From contig NZ_VANV01000009.1 of assembly GCF_022496765.1 (NCBI RefSeq), forward strand, positions 62,034 to 126,033: a stretch of 64,000 bases of DNA, written 5' to 3'. This document shows positions 8,744 through 17,445 of this stretch, piece after piece. Under the pieces are notes generated by a model. That model worked only from the letters and a program-made list of their open reading frames with translations, was not told the DNA's origin and searched no databases. Position numbers and translations under genes: made by a program. Every line of letters begins with the position of its first letter. Position 1 is the first letter of the stretch. Source of the stretch: Acidaminobacter sp. JC074. Lineage in GTDB: Bacteria > Bacillota > Clostridia > Peptostreptococcales > Acidaminobacteraceae.

Positions 8744-9338
8744 ATAATGCTATAAATAAGATGCCTGTATGAAATACCATAGGCATGATGATGTTGTTGA
8801 AACGAAAATACATCTTCTGTAATATCAGCTGAGTGGCAAGACCGATAAGTATATAAACACCCAACTCACTCAATGTGATGCTTTTAGTTACAAAAGGTAC
8901 CACACTGTATAATAAGCCTAGAATAATGCCTGCGATAACAATGCTACCCCATTTGCCAAACGAAGCCCTTAAACGATTGGCAGCATATCCTCTGAAGATG
9001 ATCTCTTCACTTATTACGATTATAATGATTTTCAATAACAAATCTTGAGTATAAAATACCAAAGATAAAATCATCAAACCCAGTATCCATAAAGATTTTC
9101 TTTTACTCATACCAAGTGATGTTAATGTAGATTCCTGAAAATAAACCATACTGATCACACCAAAACATGGTACAACATACATAAAAATATTTACTATGAA
9201 GTTTTCTCTAGTTAATGATATACCAGATACAGTTTTGGTCCAGTAGACCAAAAGATAGGCAAAGAGCAAATAGATGAGTAAGAAACTCGTCGCAATCATC
9301 CCTTCTCTATCTGTGTGTTTCAATTGATTTCTTTCCAA
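8742..9338 (-). CDS. CPBP-family intramembrane protein (CAAX protease-like)
   Basis: Integral membrane protein of about 198 residues with 5-6 hydrophobic segments and the ABI/CPBP signature EEIIFRG (Glu-Glu-x3-Arg). A His occurs near the C-terminus (MVFHTGI), but the second motif, normally FxxxH, reads as LLYSVVPF without His. It may therefore be a shortened or inactive member. The TTG at 9338 is preferred because GGAGG lies six bases upstream; an ATG at 9353 precedes that GGAGG and would be unusual. The substrate is unknown; related proteins process peptides or mediate bacteriocin immunity. Confidence 0.75.
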   Translation of the reverse strand: MERNQLKHTDREGMIATSFLLIYLLFAYLLVYWTKTVSGISLTRENFIVNIFMYVVPCFGVISMVYFQESTLTSLGMSKRKSLWILGLMILSLVFYTQDLLLKIIIIVISEEIIFRGYAANRLRASFGKWGSIVIAGIILGLLYSVVPFVTKSITLSELGVYILIGLATQLILQKMYFRFNNIIMPMVFHTGILFIAL

Positions 9339-9478
9339 ATTTAGCCTCCACATTTCTGCTTCAGCATAACATGATTGTATAAAGGAATCACTTAAATAAT
9401 CTGATTATGAATTAAACTTAATACCTTGATGTGATTATTAAAAACTTTGTAACGAAGATTCATAGTATCCAATAATAG

Positions 9479-10234
9479 TTAACGTTTCAGGAAAAAAATC
9501 ATATGCGAACTTTTATCAGTTATAGGTTCTACAGTGTTGATATCACCCGACTCTAACATGATATTAAAGGCATTGTTTTTTATAAAGTCTCTAATCTCAT
9601 CAACAGTCCAAATCTTATAGTCTCTGGCTATCTGTATTCTTCTCTTAATACGGTCATCCTTGAACTCAGTTACAACAATATGATCTTGTCTGGTCATTTC
9701 AAGAAAATTGAAATGACTTCTGATTCTATTCTCCACCCTCATCTTAGTTCTTGGATTTTCTAAATACTCAACCTTTTCTTTATCCTGATCTACAATCAAG
9801 CGATTGATATTTGGATATTCACACTCTATGACAAAGACGCCTACATCTGATAAATGTCTTTTAACAGATTCAAACATATTGTAAATCTCATCCTCGCTCA
9901 TAATAGAATTGATAAGGTTACCTGCCGCAATGATCAAATCATATTTTTCATTTAAGTCAAATGAACACATATCCCCTAATACTATGGTTGTATTCTTTTC
10001 TAAATCATCATCTAGTTTTTCCTCATGAAGATGGATCATATCTCTATGAATCTCTAAACAAGTGACATCGTAACCTTCTTTTGCTAAACCAATACTAATG
10101 GTTCCACTACCTGAACCAAGTTCAAGAATCTTACCACGATATTTGTGGGCAATGTTAACATAGGCGTCCACATCTATCTGATTTCTATTTGTTAAATCAC
10201 TCACTTCTGATAGTAAACCAATATACCGTTTCAA
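9479..10234 (-). CDS. class I SAM-dependent methyltransferase
   Basis: Soluble methyltransferase, 251 residues. SAM-binding loop ILELGSGSGTISIGLA lies at about 36-51, the acidic strand end VTCLEIHRDMI follows, and motif IV-like DLIIAAGNLINS is near 112. The start is TTG with AAGGAGG five bases upstream. It is the last of four closely spaced genes (92-residue membrane protein, Nudix, coiled coil, methyltransferase), with about 10 bases to the coiled-coil gene. The target is unknown. The 124-base gap to the CPBP gene is AT-rich with no feature I can name. Confidence 0.82.
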   Translation of the reverse strand: MKRYIGLLSEVSDLTNRNQIDVDAYVNIAHKYRGKILELGSGSGTISIGLAKEGYDVTCLEIHRDMIHLHEEKLDDDLEKNTTIVLGDMCSFDLNEKYDLIIAAGNLINSIMSEDEIYNMFESVKRHLSDVGVFVIECEYPNINRLIVDQDKEKVEYLENPRTKMRVENRIRSHFNFLEMTRQDHIVVTEFKDDRIKRRIQIARDYKIWTVDEIRDFIKNNAFNIMLESGDINTVEPITDKSSHMIFFLKR

Positions 10235-10244
10235 TTTAGCCTCC

Positions 10245-11171
10245 TTATGCTTTAAGAATCATTTCATCCATTTCATTTATCAAGCTTTTCTTTTCTTCTT
10301 CGCTAAACTTCAGTTGACTTTTTAGCTTTCTTGATGTTTCATCAATATTTCTATCAAGTCTAGAAAGTTTATCAAGTGCACCATTGATCTTATCTTGTAC
10401 CATCATATCCATAAAGAAACCATCAAAGAAGTAGTCTGCAAATCCCATATAATTTGCGATATCTATATTAGACGTCATGGTCATGTTTACATCTGAAAGT
10501 TCCTTAGAAAGTGTTTTCAGGCTATAGTTAAGTTCATTGATGATGTTTTGGGCCGTAGACATATGGTCTCTTTTGGCCATTGTAACCAATAGACCGCCTC
10601 CCATCATGTCCCAGACACCTAAGTTTTTAGCATCTTTTAACTCATTTAACGCCGAACCAGTTTTTCTTTTCACGGCATTACTAGCACCAATGGCTTCTGA
10701 CAGTTCTTTTATGTCTGATTCAAGACTTCTTTTCTTGTTTTCCAAGCTTTCTAACCGCGTCCACAAACTAGGATTTTTAAGAGCTATTTCACTTTTCTTT
10801 TCTTCTAGCGCTTGCAGATAATCAGCTTGAACTTGGTGCTTTTGGCTGACTTGTTTTTTAAGCTCACTTATTTCATCTTGAAGTGACTCAACTTCAAAAA
10901 CAATTGTATCATAAACCCTTTTGGCTTCTATAGCTTCAAGTTCTTCTTTTTCAAGCTTTTCCTGTCTATTGTTAAATAAGGTCGCCACAAAAGATTGAAA
11001 AGAAACACCAGCTATTTTTTCGACGTCCTTGTTTTCTTTTTTTAATCTAAGTAGAGCATCATCTCTTTTACTGATTAAATCTGACAGATCTCTAGTTAAA
11101 CTTGATAACCTTTTTTCTGAGTGATTAATTTGAGCCAATGCTTGTGTAAGTTGTTCCATTGTTTGATTCAT
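10245..11171 (-). CDS. coiled-coil protein of unknown function
   Basis: Soluble 308-residue protein dominated by heptad-like helices: residues about 5-45, 68-135 and 140-165, then a Gly/Met-rich break (NLGVWDMMGGGLLVTMAKRDHM, about 184-205) and further helices to the end. There is no signal peptide or P-loop. The central glycine-rich hydrophobic hairpin between coiled coils recalls membrane-inserting or clamp-like proteins, but this is speculation. It sits 4 bases after the Nudix gene and shares an operon with it. I do not recognise a named family. Confidence 0.7.
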   Translation of the reverse strand: MNQTMEQLTQALAQINHSEKRLSSLTRDLSDLISKRDDALLRLKKENKDVEKIAGVSFQSFVATLFNNRQEKLEKEELEAIEAKRVYDTIVFEVESLQDEISELKKQVSQKHQVQADYLQALEEKKSEIALKNPSLWTRLESLENKKRSLESDIKELSEAIGASNAVKRKTGSALNELKDAKNLGVWDMMGGGLLVTMAKRDHMSTAQNIINELNYSLKTLSKELSDVNMTMTSNIDIANYMGFADYFFDGFFMDMMVQDKINGALDKLSRLDRNIDETSRKLKSQLKFSEEEKKSLINEMDEMILKA

Positions 11172-11174
11172 CTC

Positions 11175-11705
11175 TTACCCCATTTTCTCTATCATTCTAA
11201 TAACTGAACGTTCCTTGGTATACTCTTCTATTTTATTTACAGGCACCCATTTTAAATCATGAGATTCATCTGAAACCTTTAAGGGCCCCCTATCATCTGC
11301 TTCGTAGATAAATCTAATATCATAATGATAATGCGCCTGCTCTGACTTTCTCTTTGGAATCAAGTGTACATCTACATCATAAATACCTTCTTCAACAAGT
11401 GTTAAGTATTCTAAACCCGATTCTTCAATACCTTCTCTATAAGCAGATGATTCTACACTTTCGTCAAGCTCAGTATGGCCACCCAGTTGTACCCATATGT
11501 TAAGCTTCAAATGGTGTGTAAGGAGTACCTTATCCCTTGTTTTGTTGACAATCCACGCAGAACCTGTGATATGACCTTTTGGATTGACTTTGCCTAAATA
11601 ATCATCCGTGCTCTTTAAGTATTCAATGGTCTTTGTCACCATATCTCTTTCCTGTAAATCAAATGCCCTATATCTTTTTAAAGCTGCAATTAATTCTGTT
11701 TTCAA
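11175..11705 (-). CDS. Nudix hydrolase
   Basis: Nucleoside-diphosphate-X hydrolase, 176 residues. The Nudix box runs about residues 76-98 (GHTELDESVESSAYREGIEE then SGL) with the required R90, E91, E94 and E95. The C-terminal part (HYHYDIRFIYEADDRGPLKVSDESHDLKW) resembles the NUDIX group that accepts alcohol- or nucleotide-phosphate substrates. The start is TTG after GAGGTAATA. It is the second gene of a four-gene unit. The substrate cannot be assigned. Confidence 0.88.
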   Translation of the reverse strand: MKTELIAALKRYRAFDLQERDMVTKTIEYLKSTDDYLGKVNPKGHITGSAWIVNKTRDKVLLTHHLKLNIWVQLGGHTELDESVESSAYREGIEESGLEYLTLVEEGIYDVDVHLIPKRKSEQAHYHYDIRFIYEADDRGPLKVSDESHDLKWVPVNKIEEYTKERSVIRMIEKMG

Positions 11706-11712
11706 TATTACC

Positions 11713-11991
11713 TCACTTTACTTGTATCAAGCCAGTCCAGACCAGTGCTATAATCAAAGCCAAATAAGGATACTGCTTAATATATCTAGAAGAATCCTTG
11801 TAGAAGACTTTTAAACCAATATAACCTATTAGGATTGAAAGCATCGCCAAAAGATCTGGCAACCAGATTTTCCAAGTACCTGACTCTATATCTTGTAGGA
11901 CTAAGCTGAATAAGGAGGTACTTGTCGGCATGCACATCATCAGTAAATTGAAAAGTGCCACACTTAAATAAATCCATCTACCTTTACTCAT
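11713..11991 (-). CDS. small three-helix membrane protein
   Basis: A 92-residue integral membrane protein with three hydrophobic segments at about 7-22, 46-64 and 76-91 and short basic loops between. The start follows GAGGTGAAGG. It is the first gene of the unit running through Nudix, coiled-coil and methyltransferase genes (7 bases to the Nudix gene). No family is recognised and no catalytic residues stand out. Confidence 0.65.
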   Translation of the reverse strand: MSKGRWIYLSVALFNLLMMCMPTSTSLFSLVLQDIESGTWKIWLPDLLAMLSILIGYIGLKVFYKDSSRYIKQYPYLALIIALVWTGLIQVK

Positions 11992-12067
11992 CCTTCACCT
12001 CTCTTCTATTATACGCTAAGATGGTCTATATGCTAATGGTCAAGGAAGAATTTCTCAAAAAAGAAAA

Positions 12068-12084
12068 AGGTGACATGGTCACCT
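12068..12084 (-). terminator. terminator of the degV-like gene
   Basis: Stem AGGTGAC / GTCACCT with a three-base loop, followed on the minus strand by TTTTTCTTTTT. Confidence 0.85.
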
Positions 12085-12108
12085 CAATAAATTAAATATA
12101 ATTGCGTC

Positions 12109-12990
12109 TTATTTGTCTTCTCTTGTGTTGCCCATAAATGCGATTGCAAGCATACCTGGTCCTACATGTGAAGCAATTGTTGCAGACAACTCAGAAATGA
12201 TAATCTGCTCTTCTTCCATATGCTCCAGTAATTGCTTTTTAAGCTTGATAGCCTCGTCTTCTACATGCCCATGACCAATGATCAACTTGTCATACGCATG
12301 GCCACTGAAATGTTCTTTGTACTTGTCAATGAGAAGTTTAATTGACTTTTTTCTACCCTTGACCTTTGCATAAGGTTTTAAAACCCCTTGTCTGTTAACG
12401 ATTAAAATCGGCTTAATATTCAAAAGTGTACCCACAGCCGCTTCCGCTGGTGACACTCTACCACCATTTTTAAGATGGTGTAAATCATCTACTGCAAACC
12501 AGTGGTTGGCTTTCATTTTATTGTCTTCAAGCCAAGACTCAACTTCATCAATAGAAGCGCCACTTCTTACCATATCAACAGCTTTAACTGTTAAAACACC
12601 TAATCCAATAGATGCAGAAACTGTGTCCACCACCCTAATATCAGCATGAGGGTATTCTTCTTTTACAAGGTCTGCACCCTGTCTGGCATTATTAATGGTC
12701 CCACTCAGACCTGATGAAAATCCTATGTAAATCACAGTATCATGATCTTTTATATGTTCTTTAAACTTTTCAGCAAATCGATAAGCGTTGATCTGTGCAG
12801 TTGAAGGCAAAATTCCTTCTTTTAACTTGCCATACAAGGCTTCATGTGTAAAAGTCTTACCTAGATCATCGTAATACTCAAAACCATCAATGTTTACCGG
12901 CATACCAATGATATCTAGAACATCCTTATTACTTTCTACATAGCTTAGCGGTAAATCACAACAGGAATCTACCACGATAAATGTCTTCAT
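12109..12990 (-). CDS. DegV-family fatty acid-binding protein (FakB-like)
   Basis: Soluble 293-residue protein of the DegV family, which presents exogenous fatty acids to the kinase FakA. Family marks are VDSCCDLP at the N-terminus, STAQINAYRF, the ligand-head-group motif IGFSSGLSGTINNA, and HHLKNGGRVS. The C-terminal half carries the dihydroxyacetone-kinase-like fold typical of the family. The start follows GGAGGTG. It is a single gene with its own terminator; fakA is not in the window. The bases 12991-13161 upstream hold no recognisable gene. Confidence 0.9.
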   Translation of the reverse strand: MKTFIVVDSCCDLPLSYVESNKDVLDIIGMPVNIDGFEYYDDLGKTFTHEALYGKLKEGILPSTAQINAYRFAEKFKEHIKDHDTVIYIGFSSGLSGTINNARQGADLVKEEYPHADIRVVDTVSASIGLGVLTVKAVDMVRSGASIDEVESWLEDNKMKANHWFAVDDLHHLKNGGRVSPAEAAVGTLLNIKPILIVNRQGVLKPYAKVKGRKKSIKLLIDKYKEHFSGHAYDKLIIGHGHVEDEAIKLKKQLLEHMEEEQIIISELSATIASHVGPGMLAIAFMGNTREDK

Positions 12991-13161
12991 ACTTTCACCT
13001 CCTCATTTAACATTATAGTCAAATAGAATCAAGTTTAAATGAGCTAGGAATAATTTTATACTAAATTAATATCCACTTAAGAAAGCTTAAAGCTCAAGAT
13101 AAACTCAAATCATCTTAGCTTTTGTTACTTATGAAAAATTTGTGTTTAAACAAAAAAAAGA

Positions 13162-13181
13162 AAATAACACTTTGGTTATCT
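13162..13181 (-). terminator. terminator overlapping the end of the 124-residue gene
   Basis: Stem AGATAAC / GTTATTT (one G-U pair), loop CAAAGT, then a T8 run on the minus strand; it includes the stop codon. Confidence 0.65.
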
Positions 13182-13550
13182 TCTATACAAGCCCTTTTCT
13201 TTTAGATACTCATAAACCACTTGATTTTCTTTTAGGTATAGGTCTCTTGCAATTTCCTTATCACCAGGAAGCGTAGGATCAAAAGCATATTGAGCCTTTA
13301 TGATGTCACATTCTTCTATGGTGCCGTCTTCGTAGATTTTAAAATGTTCATCAGAAAACTCATGGCTGATGCAGTAAAACTCTAAGTAATTGCCTCTATC
13401 ATTTGTATCTTCAATAAATCGAATTTCCCAAGCGTCTTTTTTAATCACATGGCTGTTACTGCTATCGATTACACAGTCTTCTAATAGAAGACCCCACTTT
13501 AAGAATCGATTGGCAAATGCACGCTTTACATCTTCTTTAACTCTATACAT
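13176..13550 (-). CDS. hypothetical protein, divergent from a WYL regulator
   Basis: Soluble protein of about 124 residues, not recognised. It has alternating beta strands (WEIRFIEDTNDRGNYLEFYCI, HFKIYEDGTIEECDI) and an acidic/basic helical C-terminus ending EYLKEKGLYRR, like small immunity-type or DUF proteins. The ATG at 13550 is chosen for GAGGTGAT just upstream; the longer frame to 13598 lacks an RBS. It shares a divergent promoter region with the WYL gene and could be its target. Confidence 0.7.
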   Translation of the reverse strand: MYRVKEDVKRAFANRFLKWGLLLEDCVIDSSNSHVIKKDAWEIRFIEDTNDRGNYLEFYCISHEFSDEHFKIYEDGTIEECDIIKAQYAFDPTLPGDKEIARDLYLKENQVVYEYLKEKGLYRR

Positions 13551-13628
13551 AGCATCACCTCTATTATTTATATACCTGTTTTGTGGCAATTTAAGCATTT
13601 TCTTTGTACAATTGAAAAGAGGTGACTG

Positions 13629-14549
13629 ATGAAGATAGATCGATTAATTGGAATTTTAATGCTTTTAATTAACAGAGACAAGCTAACAGCAAAACAACTA
13701 GCAGAACACTTTAACGTGTCTGTTAGAACCATACAAAGAGATATGGATACACTAACCCTTGCTGGCGTACCTTTGTATGCAGAAACCGGCTCAAAAGGCG
13801 GTTATCAATTGATGGAAAACTATAAGCTTAGTAAATCTTATCTCAATAAAAATGAAGCAGATATTTTAATGACTTTTTTAAAAGGGCTAGAACAGGCCGC
13901 TCCTTATTCTGATGTCAAATCCATGATCAACAAGTTTGATGCACTTTCAGAGAATCAAGGTTCGTTAGATAAAATGGTCATCCACCTAACACCTGGTCTT
14001 GATAACGATTTGTTTAAAAACCATTTAGCATGTCTATCAAATGGCCGAGACTTAACTAGAAAAGTCAAAATCACTTACTTAAATATCGACTATAAAGAAA
14101 CTACCCGCATCATTTGCCCTTATACACTGGTCATGTACGGTAGTGTTTGGTATGTCTATGGCTACTGTGAACTCAGAAATGATTTTAGGATGTTTAAACT
14201 TTTTAGAATCCTATCTTGTGAACTTTTAGATGAAAGCTTTGAACTATTAGAATTACCATCGCCACTGCCATGGGAATCGACCATAGACAGTCGCCATGAA
14301 GTGGTAAGAATCAAACTGGAAATTGACAAGAAACTACAAGGCAAACTACCTGAATACTTCGACCCTAAACATATGACCATCTTAGAAGACAAGATACTGG
14401 CCACCATCAACTTTCCTTTAGATGAATGGGTCTATACCCTCTTAATGGGCATGGTGCCTTATGTTAAAATACTTGAACCTGATTGGCTACGAAGAGAATT
14501 CGTTTCTAGATTAAATAAATCCATCGTTCTGAACAACTATGACATATAG
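13629..14549 (+). CDS. WYL-domain transcriptional regulator (YafY-like)
   Basis: Transcription factor, 306 residues. An N-terminal winged HTH (residues 1-60, LTAKQLAEHFNVSVRTIQRDMDTL) is followed by the linker GSKGGYQL, a WYL domain (about 135-215, with YTLVMYGSVWYVYGYCELR) and a C-terminal WCX-type dimer domain (about 225-300). WYL regulators bind ligands or nucleic acids and often control DNA-damage or defence genes. The RBS AAGAGGTGA is just before the ATG. It is divergent from a hypothetical gene and directly upstream of a zinc-ribbon gene in the same direction. Confidence 0.9.
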   Translation: MKIDRLIGILMLLINRDKLTAKQLAEHFNVSVRTIQRDMDTLTLAGVPLYAETGSKGGYQLMENYKLSKSYLNKNEADILMTFLKGLEQAAPYSDVKSMINKFDALSENQGSLDKMVIHLTPGLDNDLFKNHLACLSNGRDLTRKVKITYLNIDYKETTRIICPYTLVMYGSVWYVYGYCELRNDFRMFKLFRILSCELLDESFELLELPSPLPWESTIDSRHEVVRIKLEIDKKLQGKLPEYFDPKHMTILEDKILATINFPLDEWVYTLLMGMVPYVKILEPDWLRREFVSRLNKSIVLNNYDI

Positions 14550-14594
14550 GTGTCATAATTACCTTGATAAAATGTATTCAAGGAGGAAATGAAT

Positions 14595-14843
14595 ATGAAA
14601 ATATGTCAATCGTGTGGTATGCCTATGAATGATGAGGCAATGTTTGGTAAGAATGCAGATGGTAGCAAAAACGAGGAATACTGCCTTTACTGTTATCCTC
14701 AGGGTCAATTTAACAAGCCTGATGAGACTTTTGAGGAGATGGTTGAAACCTGTGTGCCTTTTATGATGAAAGAGGGGCATACAGAAGCTGAAGCTAGAAA
14801 ATACCTAACAGACAATCTTAAAAACTTAAAAAGGTGGCAATAG
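14595..14843 (+). CDS. small zinc-ribbon protein
   Basis: An 82-residue protein of the putative zinc-ribbon family (PF12674-like). Two Cys pairs form the metal site: CQSCGMPM near the N-terminus and CLYCYPQG near residue 32. The rest is a helical tail (FEEMVETCVPFMMKEGHTEAEARKYL) typical of the family. ATG 14595 is preferred over 14589 because GGAGG is 8 bases upstream of it and only 2 from the other. Related domains are often joined to transcription factors; here it follows the WYL regulator by 45 bases and may be co-expressed. Confidence 0.85.
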   Translation: MKICQSCGMPMNDEAMFGKNADGSKNEEYCLYCYPQGQFNKPDETFEEMVETCVPFMMKEGHTEAEARKYLTDNLKNLKRWQ

Positions 14844-14860
14844 ATTCCTCTATTACCGCC
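14833..14860. terminator. hairpin between convergent genes
   Basis: GGTGGCAATAGA / TCTATTACCGCC pairs at 11 of 12 positions (one G-U, one mismatch) around TTCC. It overlaps the ends of the zinc-ribbon and hydrogenase genes. The U-run is weak. Confidence 0.5.
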
Positions 14861-16274
14861 TTAAGTCTAAAGTTATTTTATTAAACACTTCTATGGAGGT
14901 GTTTATTTCATTTTCATAGGCTTTCTTAGCATAATTATCTACAGCCTTTACATCTTTCGGTCCATGATGCATGGTAACTGGACCTTTTATACAACCACCC
15001 TTACAGGCCATACCTTCTATAAAGACATCCTTTAATTTCTTAAACTTCAACTGCTTAAGGGCCTTATCACACTCTTTGATACCATCACAGTTGATGACAT
15101 CTAAAGGTTTATCTGTTAGGTCCTTATAATAGGACACAACAGCACTCGAAACCCCACCAGAGGCAGCAAACTTTCTGCCATGATAAGACGCATTGTTAAG
15201 GGGTGATCCTTCTAAAGTTTCAAGATCAATGCCTTTTGCATCAATTAAGGCATCGAGTTCTTCAAATGTTAGCACATGAGCGATTTCAGGATAAGATAGT
15301 TTCTCATGTTTTTTGGCTATACAAGGTCCAATAAAGACAATCTCACTTTGAGGATCTATCGATTGAATCAAACGAGCCGTTGCCACCATTGGTGAAACAG
15401 TGTTTGATACAGAAGTCAAAAGCTCTGGATAATTTAACTTGATTAAGTTAACAAAGCCTGGACAGCAAGAAGAAGTCATTGAATCGGTCTCTTTTTCCAT
15501 GAATTCTTCTACCTCATGTTTAACGATTAAATCAGCACCGAGGGCAACTTCTACAACATCTCTAAAACCAAGTTTTTTTATCCCGGTTATCACTTGTTCT
15601 AGGGGAACATATTGAAACTGTGTTGCAAAAGCAGGTGCCAAAATAGCATAAACATTAGAAGAGCTGTCCAAAAGCTTTATCACTTCCAAAATCTCTGATT
15701 TATCTTGAATGGCCCCAAAGGGACAGTTATAAACACAAGCACCACATGAAATACATAAGTCATAATCTATAACAGCGGTCTTATTCTCATCCATATGAAT
15801 GGCGTTTGTCGGGCAACCTTTTCTACAAGGACGCATAACATCTGCAATGGCACTGTAAGGACAGGCGTCCTTGCACTTGCCACATTCTATACACTTTTTA
15901 TGGTCAATTTCTGCTTTGCCAGCTCGAATGCTGATAGCATCCACTGGACAAGCGCCTACACATCTATGGGCTAAACAGCCTCTGCAGGTTTCTGTTACAA
16001 CATATCTGTTGACCAAACATTGGTCACAAGCTGAAGGCAACACTTCAACTATTTCTTGTTTGTTTTTATTACCACCCATGATCAGATCTATACGTTCACA
16101 TGTAACTGCTCTCTCATGGTGGACACAACATCTTACACGACCTTCAGGACCTGGATTGATCAATTTAGGGAGCTTAATAATCTCTTCAATTAATGTGTTT
16201 TTCATGGCTGCTTTTGCCATCAAACTCAATACTTCATGTTTTACTTTCTGTACTTCATTTTCATATTGTCTCAT
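14853..16274 (-). CDS. [FeFe] hydrogenase-like protein with ferredoxin domains (last gene of the adhE operon)
   Basis: A 473-residue iron-sulfur protein with an [FeFe]-hydrogenase large domain. The Cys-rich N-terminus (RCCVHHERAVTCER, CDQCLVNRYVVTETCRGCLAHRCVGACP) is followed by two more 4Fe-4S motifs (CIECGKCKDACP, CISCGACVYNCP). H-cluster motifs are TSSCCPGFV (about 264-272), GPCIAKKHE and EGMACKGGCIKGP. The second motif has Gly where catalytic group A enzymes usually have Met, as in group B/C proteins. The gene starts just after the phosphatase gene with AGGTGATGAG as RBS. It resembles the last gene of the hfsABCD-type clusters of thermophilic Clostridia. Whether it turns over H2 cannot be told. 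Confidence 0.88.
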   Translation of the reverse strand: MRQYENEVQKVKHEVLSLMAKAAMKNTLIEEIIKLPKLINPGPEGRVRCCVHHERAVTCERIDLIMGGNKNKQEIVEVLPSACDQCLVNRYVVTETCRGCLAHRCVGACPVDAISIRAGKAEIDHKKCIECGKCKDACPYSAIADVMRPCRKGCPTNAIHMDENKTAVIDYDLCISCGACVYNCPFGAIQDKSEILEVIKLLDSSSNVYAILAPAFATQFQYVPLEQVITGIKKLGFRDVVEVALGADLIVKHEVEEFMEKETDSMTSSCCPGFVNLIKLNYPELLTSVSNTVSPMVATARLIQSIDPQSEIVFIGPCIAKKHEKLSYPEIAHVLTFEELDALIDAKGIDLETLEGSPLNNASYHGRKFAASGGVSSAVVSYYKDLTDKPLDVINCDGIKECDKALKQLKFKKLKDVFIEGMACKGGCIKGPVTMHHGPKDVKAVDNYAKKAYENEINTSIEVFNKITLDLRR

Positions 16275-16278
16275 CTCA

Positions 16279-17445
16279 TCACCTGTCCGTATCTATTAAG
16301 GTTACAATTTTCCCCATTGTCCTTAATTCCTCAACAATACCTTCCACCACCTTAACCTTTATACTTAAGTCGCTTGGGAAGTTAGGATTTTGGTGCGCTG
16401 GATTAATGGCATGTCCCATATGTATGTTGATGTGGGTTGAATCTTCAATAAGCAGTTTCAAAAGTTTACTAACACCATCTTCTTGATTGAAGATAGGTTC
16501 TTCACAAGAAGTGTTTAGCCTTTTGAGTTCGTCATAAACCATCTTTAAAGTCAGAACCCCTTCTGTCACAAGATCGATGCCTCTTATTTTGGCTATTGGA
16601 GGTATCTTAGGATCCAGATATTTAATATCCGTAATGATCTCTCTTTTAAGTTCTCTAGATACAATATTGGCTGCTGTACCGCCACAAACAATCTTTTTAC
16701 CTTGTTTCTTAATAAAGGTCTCAACAACATCTTTATCTAAGTCACTATCTGTAGGTGGTCCAGTCAACAACTGTATCTTCTCAGGCAGCCTGATCTTAAT
16801 GGCAATAGCAGTTGTATCATCACCTGGTTTATTGTCATAAAGCTTATGACAGACTTCAATAAGTCTTCTATTTAACTTATCAGCCGACTTGAGCTCTTGA
16901 TTTTCTATGTATTCAGCTACATGTCGCCATTCCCATCCATGATTTAAAAACTTACCTACACCTGCATGGATAACCCCGTCTGATACCACAATGATTTCAT
17001 CTCCAATTTGAAGTTTAAACTCAGAAACCATGACTTTTTTCCCCGATGAATAAATTGGTTTCTTATCAACCGTTCTTAAACGGTGTTTCCTTAAAAGAAA
17101 GGTTGGTGGATTATCAAACTCAATAATCTTGCAGTTTAAGTCTTTATCTATGTCTACAATGGTAAATGTTGCATAGGCAATTTTTCTTACCTGACAGACA
17201 GGCAAGGTATTGGTGATGGTATCAATGGTATCTTGTAATGTAGCCCCTTTATCCAACATGGTAATCATAATCTTACTTGTTAGGGTTGCTAGGATATTGG
17301 CTTTTACACCCGAACCAAGCCCATCAGCGAGTACAACAATGGTCCTATTTTCTGATTTTATGACTTCTACCTTATCACCACAAAGTTCCTCACCATACTT
17401 ATTTAAAGAGTGATAAGACAAATCAACATAATGTGCATTTATCAT
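16279..17445 (-). CDS. SpoIIE-type (PP2C) serine phosphatase in the hydrogenase operon
   Basis: A 388-residue protein whose N-terminal 220 residues form a PP2C/SpoIIE phosphatase: VVLADGLGSGVKA (metal-binding Asp), IIVVSDGVIHAG and GDDTTAIAIKI. The C-terminal 160 residues (GPPTDSDLDKDVVETFIKKQGKKIVCGGTAANIVSRELK in pieces) form a second domain found in this family, function unknown. Its ATG overlaps the stop of the PAS-hydrogenase gene (ATGA) and it ends 4 bases before the next hydrogenase gene. Group C3 [FeFe] hydrogenases are known to be linked with such phosphatases, so it is the likely output of a redox/H2 sensor. Confidence 0.88.
   Translation of the reverse strand: MINAHYVDLSYHSLNKYGEELCGDKVEVIKSENRTIVVLADGLGSGVKANILATLTSKIMITMLDKGATLQDTIDTITNTLPVCQVRKIAYATFTIVDIDKDLNCKIIEFDNPPTFLLRKHRLRTVDKKPIYSSGKKVMVSEFKLQIGDEIIVVSDGVIHAGVGKFLNHGWEWRHVAEYIENQELKSADKLNRRLIEVCHKLYDNKPGDDTTAIAIKIRLPEKIQLLTGPPTDSDLDKDVVETFIKKQGKKIVCGGTAANIVSRELKREIITDIKYLDPKIPPIAKIRGIDLVTEGVLTLKMVYDELKRLNTSCEEPIFNQEDGVSKLLKLLIEDSTHINIHMGHAINPAHQNPNFPSDLSIKVKVVEGIVEELRTMGKIVTLIDTDR

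Noticed and set aside
8199..8755. Open frames on both strands in the chemoreceptor signalling domain
   Set aside because: Shadows of the heptad-repeat coding sequence; no RBS and no recognisable protein.
15871..16486. Plus-strand frames inside the hydrogenase and phosphatase genes
   Set aside because: No start signals, and they lie antisense to conserved domains.
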